This document shows, piece by piece, positions 7,868 through 17,000 of a stretch of DNA of 64,000 bases. A program made the translations under genes and the position numbers. A model generated the notes under the pieces. The model was given only the letters and a program-made list of their open reading frames with translations. It had not been told where the DNA came from and did no database searches. Position 1 is the stretch's first letter. The number at the start of each line of letters is the position of its first letter. Source of the stretch: Ornithinimicrobium murale (GTDB lineage Bacteria > Actinomycetota > Actinomycetes > Actinomycetales > Dermatophilaceae); NCBI RefSeq assembly GCF_003352835.1, contig NZ_QLVD01000032.1, forward strand, positions 59,886 to 123,885, given 5' to 3'.

Positions 7868-8383
7868 GTGCCGAGCAAGGCCAGGCGGGATGCGGAGTTC
7901 TCGGACTTCGTCCATCAGGCGTCCCCTGAGTTGCTTCGTATCGCGTGGTATCTGACCGGGGACGCGCATCGGGCCAATGACCTGGTGCAGGCCTCGCTGG
8001 TCAAGACATACCTGACCTGGTCCCGGATCACGCCGGGCAGTGCCATCGGCTACGTCCGCCGCGTCATGGTCAACGAGAACATCGACCAGTGGCGCCGACA
8101 CGGCGCCGAGGTGCTCGTTGACGAGGTGACCGACTTCGACCGGCAGACCCCGAGTGATGACATCGGCAGGTTCGCCGAGACTCAGGCGTTGGTGACCGCG
8201 CTGCGGCACCTTCCCCCACAGCAACGACGTGTCGTGGTCCTGCGCTACTACTGCGACCTGTCCGAGCAACAGGTCGCCCACGAGCTGGGCATCGGCCGCG
8301 GGGCCGTGAAGAGCAACGCCTCCCGCGGTCTAGCCGCCCTGCGCCACCACATCGCAGAACAGGAACTCGCTCATGAACACTGA
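7868..8383 (+). CDS. ECF sigma factor (SigE-family)
   Basis: A 171-residue group-4 sigma factor. Region 2 (about 12-75) shows FVHQASPELLRIAWYLTGD, DLVQASLVKTYLTW and GYVRRVMVNENIDQWRR, as in the actinobacterial 'SigE family' sigma factors. Region 4 (about 108-160) shows LRHLPPQQRRVVVLRYY and SEQQVAHELGIGRGAVKSNASRGLAALR, the -35-binding helix-turn-helix. It has no extra C-terminal domain. GTG 7868 has a strong ribosome site (AGGGAGGT) four bases upstream. It overlaps by 11 bases a membrane protein likely to be its anti-sigma factor, followed by a GT-C-like gene, so a three-gene regulatory unit is likely. Confidence 0.88.
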   Translation: MPSKARRDAEFSDFVHQASPELLRIAWYLTGDAHRANDLVQASLVKTYLTWSRITPGSAIGYVRRVMVNENIDQWRRHGAEVLVDEVTDFDRQTPSDDIGRFAETQALVTALRHLPPQQRRVVVLRYYCDLSEQQVAHELGIGRGAVKSNASRGLAALRHHIAEQELAHEH

Positions 8384-9101
8384 CCAGGAACAACGACTCG
8401 CCAACGCGCTGCACACCGCGCGGCAGCATCCGGACCTGGCGGTCGACCTGACAGCCGTGCTGACCACCGCGCACCGGGCCCGTCGACGTCGACGCCTGGG
8501 AGAGGCACTGGTGGCCACGACCGGCATCGTAGGGGTCGCCGCGGCGGGCCTCTGGGTGGTGGATGTCCTTCCCGGACCGGCATCGGACCTCACCCCGGCC
8601 GGTGTCTCAGTCCCGGCAGCGGAAGAGACCTACGGGGTGGAGGACGGCCCGGACACGGGCATGAGTGAAGCGAGCACGGCGATCCAGCGGGCCGGTCAAG
8701 CCGCCCAAGAGCGTCAGTACGACTGCATGGAGTCCCGAGGGGTCCCGATCGAGCGGTTCGCAGACGGTTCTGCACAGATCGGCCCGGTTGCCGGAGACAG
8801 CCCGGGCGGAGTGGACCAGACCCATCGTCAGATGCGCTTGTGCAGCGCTCAGGCTGGTTTCCCGGAGGTGGAGCCTCTGGGCACGGAGCAGATTTCGCAG
8901 TTGTATGCGCTGAACCTCGACGCCGCCCAGTGCCTGCATGGCCACGGGTACGACCCGGCCCCGGCGGTCTCCGAGACTGAGTTCACCAAGACGTACGACG
9001 CCGCCCTGACGGAACCGGAGACCCTGCGGTGGACGCCGTACCAGACCATCGATGACCCGGCCGCCGTGGAGTTGTGCCCCGAGCCCAGCCTGCAGGACTA
9101 G
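8373..9101 (+). CDS. Probable membrane anti-sigma factor
   Basis: A 242-residue protein whose start overlaps the sigma gene by 11 bases. The N-terminal about 45 residues are cytoplasmic and charged (QEQRLANALHTARQHPDLAVDL, HRARRRRRLGE), followed by one membrane span (ALVATTGIVGVAAAGLWVVDVL) and a 180-residue extracytoplasmic part with four Cys (YDCMESRG, RLCSAQAG, AQCLHGHG, VELCPEP) that may form two disulfides. No canonical zinc HxxxCxxC motif is present, so it would not be a ZAS-type anti-sigma. The assignment rests on position, topology and basic cytoplasmic segment; it could instead be a sigma-regulated surface protein. Confidence 0.6.
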   Translation: MNTDQEQRLANALHTARQHPDLAVDLTAVLTTAHRARRRRRLGEALVATTGIVGVAAAGLWVVDVLPGPASDLTPAGVSVPAAEETYGVEDGPDTGMSEASTAIQRAGQAAQERQYDCMESRGVPIERFADGSAQIGPVAGDSPGGVDQTHRQMRLCSAQAGFPEVEPLGTEQISQLYALNLDAAQCLHGHGYDPAPAVSETEFTKTYDAALTEPETLRWTPYQTIDDPAAVELCPEPSLQD

Positions 9102-10693
9102 AAGCCACTAGCGGCTGGGGCATCGTCTCTATCTGTCGGCCACCACGACGGGCCGGACGCTCAATTCAGGTCGCATTCGGCCTCGGCCTCTGCTGCGTCG
9201 TCGTGGTGGCGGTGCTGACTCCGCGCAACTCGTGGTTCGTCTTCGACCGTCCAGTTGTCCTGATCTCAGCGGCGGTGACCCTGGCGGTTCTCCTGGTGGC
9301 CAGGCGGGGCGGAAGCTTCCCGGCTGCTCACTGGTCCCAGTCCTATCCGCGTGGTGCTGTGGCTGCGGGCACAGCGGTTGGGATGGTCCTGAGCGGGATA
9401 TACGCAGCCTCAGCCACCATCTCCTTCGGTTGGGATGCCGGCGCGGTGACACAGGCCGCTGTGATGGTGCATACCGGGGACACGCTCAGCGCCCACCTGC
9501 TTGACTACTTCGCCCGGTTCCCCAACAACGTCCCACTCCTGTTCCTAGAGGTGACTGCCATCCGGGCCGGCGCACTGCTTGGTCTGTCTGCAGTGACCAC
9601 TCTGGTCCTCCTCCAGGTCCTCCTCGTCGGCCTGCTCCTCGCCTGTCTCGGCTCGACCGTGCTGCTGCTGGGCCACCCGAGACGCATCCTGCCAGTGCAG
9701 GCGGTCGGTGCGGTGCTGATCGGGCTCTCGCCCCAAGTCGCTGTCCCCTACACCGACATTCCCGGCGCTGCCTGTGTCGCTGTCGCGGTGACCACGATGA
9801 CGTGCGCCTCCCTGGCAGCCTCGCCGGGGCGGCGCATGATGTGGGCAGCCGCCACGACGGTAGCCCTGACGGTCGGGATGATCCTCAAGCCCTATATCGC
9901 CGTCGCGCTCATCGCTGTCGCCCTCATGCTCCTGATCGTGATGATGACGGCCCGTTCCTGGCGGCTGGCCCGCAAAGTCGTACTCGCACTCGGGCTGGGT
10001 GCCGTCCTCGTCACCGCGACGCTCACCGGCATCAACCTGGCATCCCAGCACGCGACCGGCTTGACCAGTGAACGGCTCCAGGACGTGCGCCATCCGTTTC
10101 CCGTCGAGCTCTGGCTGGCTTCTGGCACCTACGACTCACAAGAGTCGTCGCCGGTGCGCCGTTACGGCGCCTACAACCAACAACTCATCGAGGCCACGGC
10201 CGCACTCTCCGAACCGCAGCGGCAACAGGACATGCTCCGGGAACGAGTCCGGGATCAGATCACCAGCCGCAGCGTCAGGGACAACCTCGTCTTCTTCTCC
10301 CAGAAGGTTGCCTGGGTCTGGGGTGATGGCACCTTCTGGGCATCCGGCGAGGGTTCCGACAGTCGCCAAGAGCCGACCCACAACAAAGCGCTCCTGAATG
10401 AACTGTCAACCTGGACGGTCGCCTCCGGCGAGCACTACGGGACCAAGGCGAGCATTACCCAAGGCATCTGGCTCGCCCTACTCGCCATCACCGGTATGCG
10501 CCTGCTGGTCATGCCCTACCACTGGCTCGTCACCACCTGGTCCCTCACCCTCATCGGACTCACCGGCTACCTCACCCTCTTCGAAGCCCGACCCCGCTAC
10601 CTGGTTGCCCTGCTCCCAGTCCTCCTAGCCATCACAGCAGCGACACAAGACCACACAACGCCCCCAGGCGACCGATTCAGTCGCCCAACTTGA
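9074..10693 (+). CDS. Polytopic membrane protein, GT-C glycosyltransferase-like
   Basis: A 539-residue protein with about 10-12 hydrophobic segments. After the first spans it shows SFGWDAGAVTQAA and LLDYFARFPNN. An acidic residue in the first extracytoplasmic loop and a YxxRFPNN-type motif are features of PMT/ArnT-like GT-C enzymes that use polyprenyl-phosphate sugars. A periplasmic segment of about 110 residues (DVRHPFPVELWLASGTYDSQ to GEHYGTK) is followed by further spans and LFEARPRYLVALLPVLL, the 'E-xRY' ending common in this superfamily. GTG 9074 overlaps the upstream gene by 28 bases, and no later in-frame start is evident. Located in the sigma/anti-sigma unit, it may modify the envelope on signal. 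The sugar and acceptor are unknown. Confidence 0.6.
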   Translation: MPRAQPAGLEATSGWGIVSICRPPRRAGRSIQVAFGLGLCCVVVVAVLTPRNSWFVFDRPVVLISAAVTLAVLLVARRGGSFPAAHWSQSYPRGAVAAGTAVGMVLSGIYAASATISFGWDAGAVTQAAVMVHTGDTLSAHLLDYFARFPNNVPLLFLEVTAIRAGALLGLSAVTTLVLLQVLLVGLLLACLGSTVLLLGHPRRILPVQAVGAVLIGLSPQVAVPYTDIPGAACVAVAVTTMTCASLAASPGRRMMWAAATTVALTVGMILKPYIAVALIAVALMLLIVMMTARSWRLARKVVLALGLGAVLVTATLTGINLASQHATGLTSERLQDVRHPFPVELWLASGTYDSQESSPVRRYGAYNQQLIEATAALSEPQRQQDMLRERVRDQITSRSVRDNLVFFSQKVAWVWGDGTFWASGEGSDSRQEPTHNKALLNELSTWTVASGEHYGTKASITQGIWLALLAITGMRLLVMPYHWLVTTWSLTLIGLTGYLTLFEARPRYLVALLPVLLAITAATQDHTTPPGDRFSRPT

Positions 10694-10830
10694 CATCCTC
10701 TTCTGCCGCTGTGGGCGCGTAGCGTCCGACCACGCCGCCAGCGGTGAGTGGGGCGGTTCCATGTGTTCATCCCTCCCTCCCGGACGGCCGGAGGCGCGGC
10801 GGGCACCGGCGGTATTCGGCGTGACCTGCC

Positions 10831-10836
10831 TAGGCT
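10831..10836 (+). promoter_or_regulatory. -10 box (leaderless) for metalloprotease gene
   Basis: TAGGCT, six bases (GCCCGC), then ATG at 10843. Confidence 0.55.
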
Positions 10837-10842
10837 GCCCGC

Positions 10843-11700
10843 ATGCTGAATGTCACGAGCACCGTGCCCGCCTACGTGCACCTGAGGAATCTGGGTCCGG
10901 CAGAGCGCGTAAAGGCCTGGGTGAGCCAGTACGAAGCGGCTCATGCTGACATCTTCGAGACCTACTACTCCGGATATGGGCACCGCAGTGGCCGAGAAGC
11001 GGCCGCAGCGCTGGTCCCCGACCTCGCCCCTGGCGTCGTCGAGCGTGAATCACGCGTGTTCAAGGCTCTGAACGCTGCCGCCGAGGACTTCGTGGCTCGC
11101 GGCCTGATGCGTGCCGAACAAAGCCTCGACGTAGTGCTCATGGTCGGGACTGGTCACTCCGACGCGTGGGTAAAGATCATTCACGGAACTCCCGTGCTGT
11201 TCGTGGCGCTGGAGATGCTGCCGGATCCCGAGCGGGACGCACTCCTTGTGCTCCACGAGCTCATCCACGTGGTGCATGTCCGCGCGCTTCTTCCCCTCCT
11301 CGTGACCCAACCCGCCTTGGAGGACCATGTCGGCATGCGCGTCTGGCTCGAAGGCCTCGCGGTAGCGGCCACCCGACAGCTACGACCTGGACACCCAGAC
11401 ATCGCATACTTGTTTGTCCCTGATAGGCGGTGGGTGCAGGAGTGCCAAGCAGCGCTCCCCACTCTCGCTGCGACGCTCGTTCCCAACCTCACCAGGGCCG
11501 ATGCTGCCATCGCATACTCACTGTGCGGTGTGACCGACGAGCATCCGTGGCCGAGCAGGGCCGGGTACTGGGTTGGTGATCAAGTGGTGCACGAGCTACT
11601 CGCCGCGGGTCACGACCTGCCTAGCCTCATCTCGTGGGGGCCGGACCGAGTCGCGCAGGCCTTCCGCGAGAGCAGGATCCTCTCGCCCTACCCAAGCTGA
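10843..11700 (+). CDS. Putative HExxH zinc protease (DUF2268-like)
   Basis: A 285-residue cytosolic-looking protein without a signal peptide. LLVLHELIHVVHVRAL contains the HExxH zinc site (H138, E139, H142). WLEGLAVAAT about 28 residues later gives E170 as a likely third ligand, the gluzincin pattern. The remainder (SDAWVKIIHGTPVLFVALEML before the site; GYWVGDQVVHELLAAGHDLPSLISW near the C-terminus) resembles predicted Zn-dependent proteases of the DUF2268 type, in which a repeated YxxG-x-VVHELL segment follows the active site. It is a monocistronic gene with its own leaderless promoter on the integrated element. Target unknown. Confidence 0.65.
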   Translation: MLNVTSTVPAYVHLRNLGPAERVKAWVSQYEAAHADIFETYYSGYGHRSGREAAAALVPDLAPGVVERESRVFKALNAAAEDFVARGLMRAEQSLDVVLMVGTGHSDAWVKIIHGTPVLFVALEMLPDPERDALLVLHELIHVVHVRALLPLLVTQPALEDHVGMRVWLEGLAVAATRQLRPGHPDIAYLFVPDRRWVQECQAALPTLAATLVPNLTRADAAIAYSLCGVTDEHPWPSRAGYWVGDQVVHELLAAGHDLPSLISWGPDRVAQAFRESRILSPYPS

Positions 11701-11843
11701 TTCGCGCAACCTCGTCCACGCCAAACATGACCTCATCTGCCGCGTGGATGACGGCTACGCTAGTCCGACTTTGCCGCCGATGGCTCATGGTGGTGTCTGA
11801 GGCGGCGAATCTGCGACGTGCCGAGTTGTTCCTTGGCGTAGCT

Positions 11844-12320
11844 CTACGGCGCGAGAGCGACGTACATGTCGAAGTTCGGCACTTTCTGCCCCCGAATCCA
11901 GTTGTCTTCATTCTCGTGATCCACGATGAAGCCGAGCCGCTCGAAAGCTGGGCGGGCCGCCCTACTCGCGTGCGTTCGCACCTCGTTGAGCCCACGGCGT
12001 TGCGCTTCCTTGAGGACTGCTTCGACCAGCAGTCGCCCCACGCCCCGACGTCCGAACTCCGGGTGGACAAAGAGCATGTCCAGTAGCCCGTCCGCCGTGA
12101 GATCACTGAAGCCTGCGACTTCACCGTCGACGTCGGCCACGACAGTCCAGGCCTGAGTGCGCCTGGCGTTCCACCCCTGAGCATCCATCACGCCCGGAGC
12201 CCACGCCTTCATCTGCTCCTCGCTGTAGTACGAGGCAGCGGTGCGATGGATTGCTTCATGGAAGGCTCGCCACGTTGCCTCAGCATCCCCCGGGCGGTAG
12301 CCACGGATCGTGATGTTCAC
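11844..12320 (-). CDS. GNAT acetyltransferase (YafP/PhnO-like)
   Basis: A 158-residue enzyme. It begins NITIRGYRPGDAEATWRAFHEAIHRTAASYYS and continues EQMKAWAP, as in the YafP group, then LDMLFVHPEFGRRGVGRLLVEAVLKEA (acetyl-CoA loop R-R-G-x-G) and FERLGFIVDHEN. GTG 12320 is chosen because a TACGGT box lies exactly six bases before it. The open frame extends another 55 codons upstream, but that part has non-coding character. YafP-like enzymes acetylate small toxic amines. It is the last gene before the right att repeat. Confidence 0.82.
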   Translation of the reverse strand: MNITIRGYRPGDAEATWRAFHEAIHRTAASYYSEEQMKAWAPGVMDAQGWNARRTQAWTVVADVDGEVAGFSDLTADGLLDMLFVHPEFGRRGVGRLLVEAVLKEAQRRGLNEVRTHASRAARPAFERLGFIVDHENEDNWIRGQKVPNFDMYVALAP

Positions 12321-12326
12321 CCTGGG

Positions 12327-12332
12327 ACCGTA
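12327..12332 (-). promoter_or_regulatory. -10 box (leaderless) for GNAT gene
   Basis: TACGGT on the minus strand, six bases (CCCAGG), then GTG at 12320. Confidence 0.55.
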
Positions 12333-12605
12333 CTGGAGCCGTCGCTGCGTCCGCACATGCCGCTGGTCGCTCAACATTTGGATCTGCCTGGATAGCGCGC
12401 CGCAGTCCCTAACGTGAGTCAAGCCAGGTGACCTATTGGACCGGCCCTGGCCGACCTCGCCGCACCCGGCCCGGGTGAACAGCACCGGGGGATTCCCGGG
12501 CAGGTGAGGTGAGGCCCTCTGAAGCTTCGCCTACCCACGTACCGGTGGTCGTCGCTTCCTGATGCCCCGTGAAGGTCAACCAGTGACAGTTGGTTGGCCT
12601 CGGCT

Positions 12606-12817
12606 CAAAAACGTCCAACTACTCTGTTGATTCATCGGTCTGGGGGACTGGGGGCGACTGGGCCCGCCTGGGGCAGTCGTCGGGCGGGAAGAGGATTTGA
12701 CCTGCTAGCATGTGGTGAAAGTTGACGTCGCCTGTAGGCGTGCCGGGGCGGCGTCTGGCTCCCGGGCTGAGATCTACGGATCAGAAGGTTGCAGGTTCGA
12801 ATCCTGCCGGGCGCGCT
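12606..12817 (+). repeat. att-type direct repeat, copy 2, with tRNA-Arg 3' fragment
   Basis: Second copy of the 1538-1748 repeat. Positions 12775-12817 are identical to 1706-1748 and carry the 3' part of tRNA-Arg(ACG). It is followed by a perfect rho-independent terminator, as would follow a genuine tRNA gene, and then by genes that look like backbone. This is therefore most likely the chromosome-proximal junction. The tRNA 5' half is again missing, so the intact tRNA should lie left of the window. Confidence 0.8.
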
Positions 12818-12840
12818 TCTGTGTTGAGACAGACCAAAAG

Positions 12841-12872
12841 CAAGACGCCCCCGGGATGCCGGGGGCGTCTTG
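12841..12872 (+). terminator. Rho-independent-type hairpin
   Basis: CAAGACGCCCCCG (12841-12853) pairs perfectly with CGGGGGCGTCTTG (12860-12872) around a six-base loop. There is no long T-run, which is usual in actinobacteria. It probably terminates the original tRNA-Arg transcript. Confidence 0.75.
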
Positions 12873-12972
12873 TGGTTTGCGGCAGATTGACTCGACTTTA
12901 CTCTTCCCTTGCCTGCCCGTGAACTGGCAGACTGCACCGGGTGATCTGTCCTCAAAGAGTGCCGGTGGGCCC

Positions 12973-13980
12973 GTGGACCTGCTGACCCAGGATGCGATCG
13001 CGCTGCTTGCTGTCAGCTTCGCCGTAGGGATCGTGGTGGGGCTGACCGGCATGGGTGGCGGGGCACTCATGACGCCGGCTCTCATCTTCCTCGGGATCCC
13101 GCCCACGGCAGCCGTGGCCAACGACCTGGTGGCAGCGGCTGTGAACAAATCGGTGGGGGCCGCCGTGCACTGGAAGCACGGCTCGCCCAATGTCAGGCTC
13201 GCGCTGCTGCTGATTGTCGGATCGGTGCCCTTCGCCTTTGCCGGAGCCTTCATCATCGATCGAGTTGGAGCGGGCGAGAGTCAGCAGCAGTTTGTGAAGC
13301 TAGCCATTGGCATCGCCCTGCTGCTCACAGCGGTGACCTTCATCTCGCGGGTCTACTTCGAGTTGCGTGGCTCGCGACCGCCCGGCACCGACCCCAACCC
13401 CAGACTGCGGCCGGTGGCGACACTGCTGGTGGGCATGCTTGGCGGACTGCTCGTGGGGATCACCAGCGTCGGTGCGGGGTCCTTGATCATGGTGAGTTTG
13501 CTGCTGCTGTATCCGACTCTCACTGCGGTGCGGCTGGTCGGGACAGACCTGCTCCAGGCGATCCCGCTTGTCGTCGCAGCCGCGGTGAGCCACGTGATCG
13601 TCACTGGTGTCACCTGGTCGATCCTGATCCCCCTCGTGATCGGCGGCGTTCCCGGCACCTATCTGGGTGCCCGCCTGGCGAGCTGGGTCCCTCCCGGCGT
13701 CATCCGCAGGGGCATCGCGATCGTGCTGAGCCTGACTGGCCTGGCGATGGTGGGCGTGCCGCCGGTCGCGGTTGGACTGATCGGTGGAGGGATGTTGGTT
13801 CTGGGGCCGGTCGCGTGGGGTGCTGTGCGGAGGATACATGGCAAGCCCGCCTTCTACGGGGGTGTGCTCGGAAAGCACGAGTGGCCCTTGCGGCCCAAGG
13901 CTCCAGGGGGCGGGCCCAGCGGCGAGAGTGGAGGCGCCAGTAAGCAACAACTCTCGAATCAGTCAAGGCCAAGTAAATAA
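12973..13980 (+). CDS. TauE/SafE-family sulfur-anion transporter
   Basis: A 335-residue protein with about eight membrane segments in two homologous halves. The family signature glycine-rich helices are visible in both: VGLTGMGGGALMTPALIFLGIPP near residue 25 and VGITSVGAGSLIMVSLLLLYPTL near residue 165. TauE/SafE proteins move sulfite, sulfoacetate, thiosulfate or related anions. The GTG start at 12973 is chosen because the longer frame runs back through the tRNA fragment. The C-terminal 50 residues (KPAFYGGVLGKHEWPLRP) are hydrophilic. It is the first gene after the integrated element and reads toward the sulfotransferase-rich polysaccharide locus, so it could serve sulfur supply or export there. 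That link is inferred from position alone. Confidence 0.85.
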   Translation: MDLLTQDAIALLAVSFAVGIVVGLTGMGGGALMTPALIFLGIPPTAAVANDLVAAAVNKSVGAAVHWKHGSPNVRLALLLIVGSVPFAFAGAFIIDRVGAGESQQQFVKLAIGIALLLTAVTFISRVYFELRGSRPPGTDPNPRLRPVATLLVGMLGGLLVGITSVGAGSLIMVSLLLLYPTLTAVRLVGTDLLQAIPLVVAAAVSHVIVTGVTWSILIPLVIGGVPGTYLGARLASWVPPGVIRRGIAIVLSLTGLAMVGVPPVAVGLIGGGMLVLGPVAWGAVRRIHGKPAFYGGVLGKHEWPLRPKAPGGGPSGESGGASKQQLSNQSRPSK

Positions 13981-14077
13981 AAAGTCTACTGTAGGTCTAG
14001 CGGAATCGCGTCAGGAGCGGCATACTCGCCACTGTCGACCCACTCAGGGTCGGTCTCCGCGCTCGAGGGAGAGCCAG

Positions 14078-17000
14078 ATGTCCGCTATGTTCCGTATGCC
14101 ACGTGTTCTGCTGGTTGCCGTGACCGCACTGGCGACAGCTGTCGGATTGGGGCTCCCGGCCTCGGCCGCTCCACCACCGACTGTCACCACGACCGGGATC
14201 ACACCCAGGGCCGAGACCGTCGGGGCCCAGCATGCTGGAGTGGTCTCGGCAGTCCCCGTGGCGTGGACACCGCAAGTCCTGGACGGCAAGGTTCTGGCCA
14301 TCGCCCAGGCCGGCGACACCATGGTGGCGGGCGGTTCATTCACTAGCGTGTCGCAGACCTGGGGTGGAACTACGCAGGACCGACAGCGGATCTTTGCCTT
14401 CGACGCCACGGAGGGGTCCATACGCAGTGGTTTCAACCCGAGCATTCCCAGCGGTCGGGTGAACGCGATCATTCCTGGTCCTACGAGCGGGACGGTCTAC
14501 GTCGGCGGAACGTTCCCAGGTATCAACGGGGAGAGCGGGAAGGTGTTCCTGCTCAACGTGAGCAATGGATCCATCGTGTCCTCTTTCGCGGCGCCCGCCA
14601 TGAACGGGCAGGTCAGGGACCTGGCACTGTCGGGAGACACCCTGTATGTCGGGGGGTTGTTCCGGGAGGTCGGTGGGGAGGAGCACGGAGGGCTCGTCGC
14701 CCTCAACGCGGCGTCGGGGGCGCGGCTCGACTTTTTGAGTGTGCAACTCACCGAAAACCACAACTGGACGGAGGGGTCAGACGGTGCCCGAGCGGGCGTT
14801 GGTGCGATGTCAGTGGCGGTCGATCCGGCAGGGACAACCCTGGCGGTCATTGGGAACTTCCGGAAGGCGGACGGTCTGGACCGTCGGCAGATGACCTTGA
14901 TCGACCTCACCGGGCCCACAGCGGAGGTTCGCCCCGACTGGCGTACGAGGAGGTACGAACCTGGCTGCTACTCGTGGGCCTTCGACACCTACATGCGTGA
15001 TCTGGCTGCGTCTCCCGACGGAGAGTACTTCGCGGTGGGGACAACCGGTGGCGGCAACCCCGGAACCTTGTGCGACACAGTTGCGCGGTGGGATGTGGAT
15101 GACTCCGGAGACGATGTCCAACCGACCTGGGTCGATGAGAGTGGTGGAGACTCCATCCTTGGGGTCACAACGAGCGGGACCGCTGTCTACGCTGGTGGTC
15201 ATCAGCGCTGGGGCAACAACATGAACGGCCGTGACTTCCCGGCGATTGGATCTGTCCCGAGGCCAGGCCTCACAGGGCTGGACGGGGCCAGCGGCGTTCC
15301 TCTCTCGTGGAACCCGGCACGACACCCGCGAGGCGTCGGCGCGGAGGCATTTACCTCCACAGAGGCGGGGTTGTGGATGGGTAGCGACACTCTGTGGGTG
15401 GGCAAGTTCGACTACCGGCGTGCGCGCTTGGCGTTCTTCCCCACCGACGGTGGCTACGACCTGGGATCTGGGAACACCGGCGAGTTGCCGAGCAACGTGT
15501 ACTACATCGGCCTGCCACCCCTCGTCCAGGAAGACGTGCTCTTCCGGGTGAATGCGGCTGGGCCCGAGTTGCCAGCACTTGACCAGGGACCGGCCTGGGC
15601 CGGGGACGAGGCAGCGGACAGCCCATGGCGAAACAGCGGCAGCAACGCCGCGACCTGGACACCTGTGCCGAGTGTGACCTCCGACGTTCCTCCTACGACT
15701 CCTGCCGCGCTCTTTGACTCTGAGCGCTGGGACCCTGGCATCCGCCTTGATGGTGGGGAGATGTCCTGGTCGTTCCCCGTCCCCAGCGGCGAGGAGATCA
15801 CCGTGCGGCTGTACCTGGCCAACCGCTACTCAGGGACGAGTCAACCTGGTCAGCGCGTGTTCGATGTGGTCCTCGATGGCACGACAGTGCTGGACGACTA
15901 CGACATCGCTGCCGATGTCGGGCACGACACGGGTACGGTCCAGGAGTTCGACATCACGTCGGACGGAGCCGTGGACATCCAGTTCCTGCACGAGGTCGAG
16001 AATCCCCTCATTGACGGGATAGAGATCGTGATGCAGTCCGACGAGCCAGCACCAGAGCCCGAGGACCCTGGTCTCCAGCACGTGTGGTTCACAGGCGGCG
16101 CGGTGGACATTTCCCCGGGCCAAGCCCCGCCGAACGACATCGACTGGTCCACTGTGCGCGGAGCCGAGATGATCGACGGTGAGCTGTTCTACGTCACCGA
16201 CGATCGCCAGTTCTGGCGGCGCACGTTCGACGGTGAGACTTTCGGCCCGGCTACGGCGATAGATCCCTACAACGACCCGTACTGGGCTGACTACCCAACA
16301 GGTTCGGGGAGTTCTACCTATGGTGGCGTCCAGCCGAGTTTCTACGGCCAGATCCCCACGGTGCGGGGCCTAGCCTATCAGGACCACCAGTTGTACTACA
16401 CCCGCGCCGGGTCTAGCTCGCTGTTTGCTCGAGGGTTCCTCGCGGACAGTGGGATTCTGCGGGAGACGACCCGCACGGTTCCGGGATTCGACCAGGCCAA
16501 CGTTGGTGAGCTGTTCTTCGACCCTGCCGGAGGATATCTCTACTTCAGCAACTCGGTGACGGGGAACCTCTCGCGCATCTCGTGGGCTGACGGGGAACCG
16601 CAAGGTGCGGCAAGCGCCGTCAGTGGACCAGCAATTGACGGCATGGACTGGCGCACTGCAGCGCTCTTCCTAGCTGCGGGGCCACCCCCTTCGGGATCCA
16701 ACGAGGAACCAACGGCGAGCATCATCAGTGATTGCACCGGGCTGGTGTGCTCATTCGACGGTTCTGCCTCCAGCGATACCGACGGAACGGTCGAGTCCTA
16801 CAGCTGGGACTTCGGGGACGGGGCGACGACTACCGGGCCCGTGGTCAGCCACGAGTACACCGAGGTCGGTGAGTTCACCGTGACCTTAGCCGTGACCGAT
16901 GACGACGGTGCCACCGGTGCCACATCACAGGTCGTGTCCGTGCAGACGGAGAATGTCGCACCGTTGGCAGTAGTGAACACCTCATGCGATGAGCTGACCT

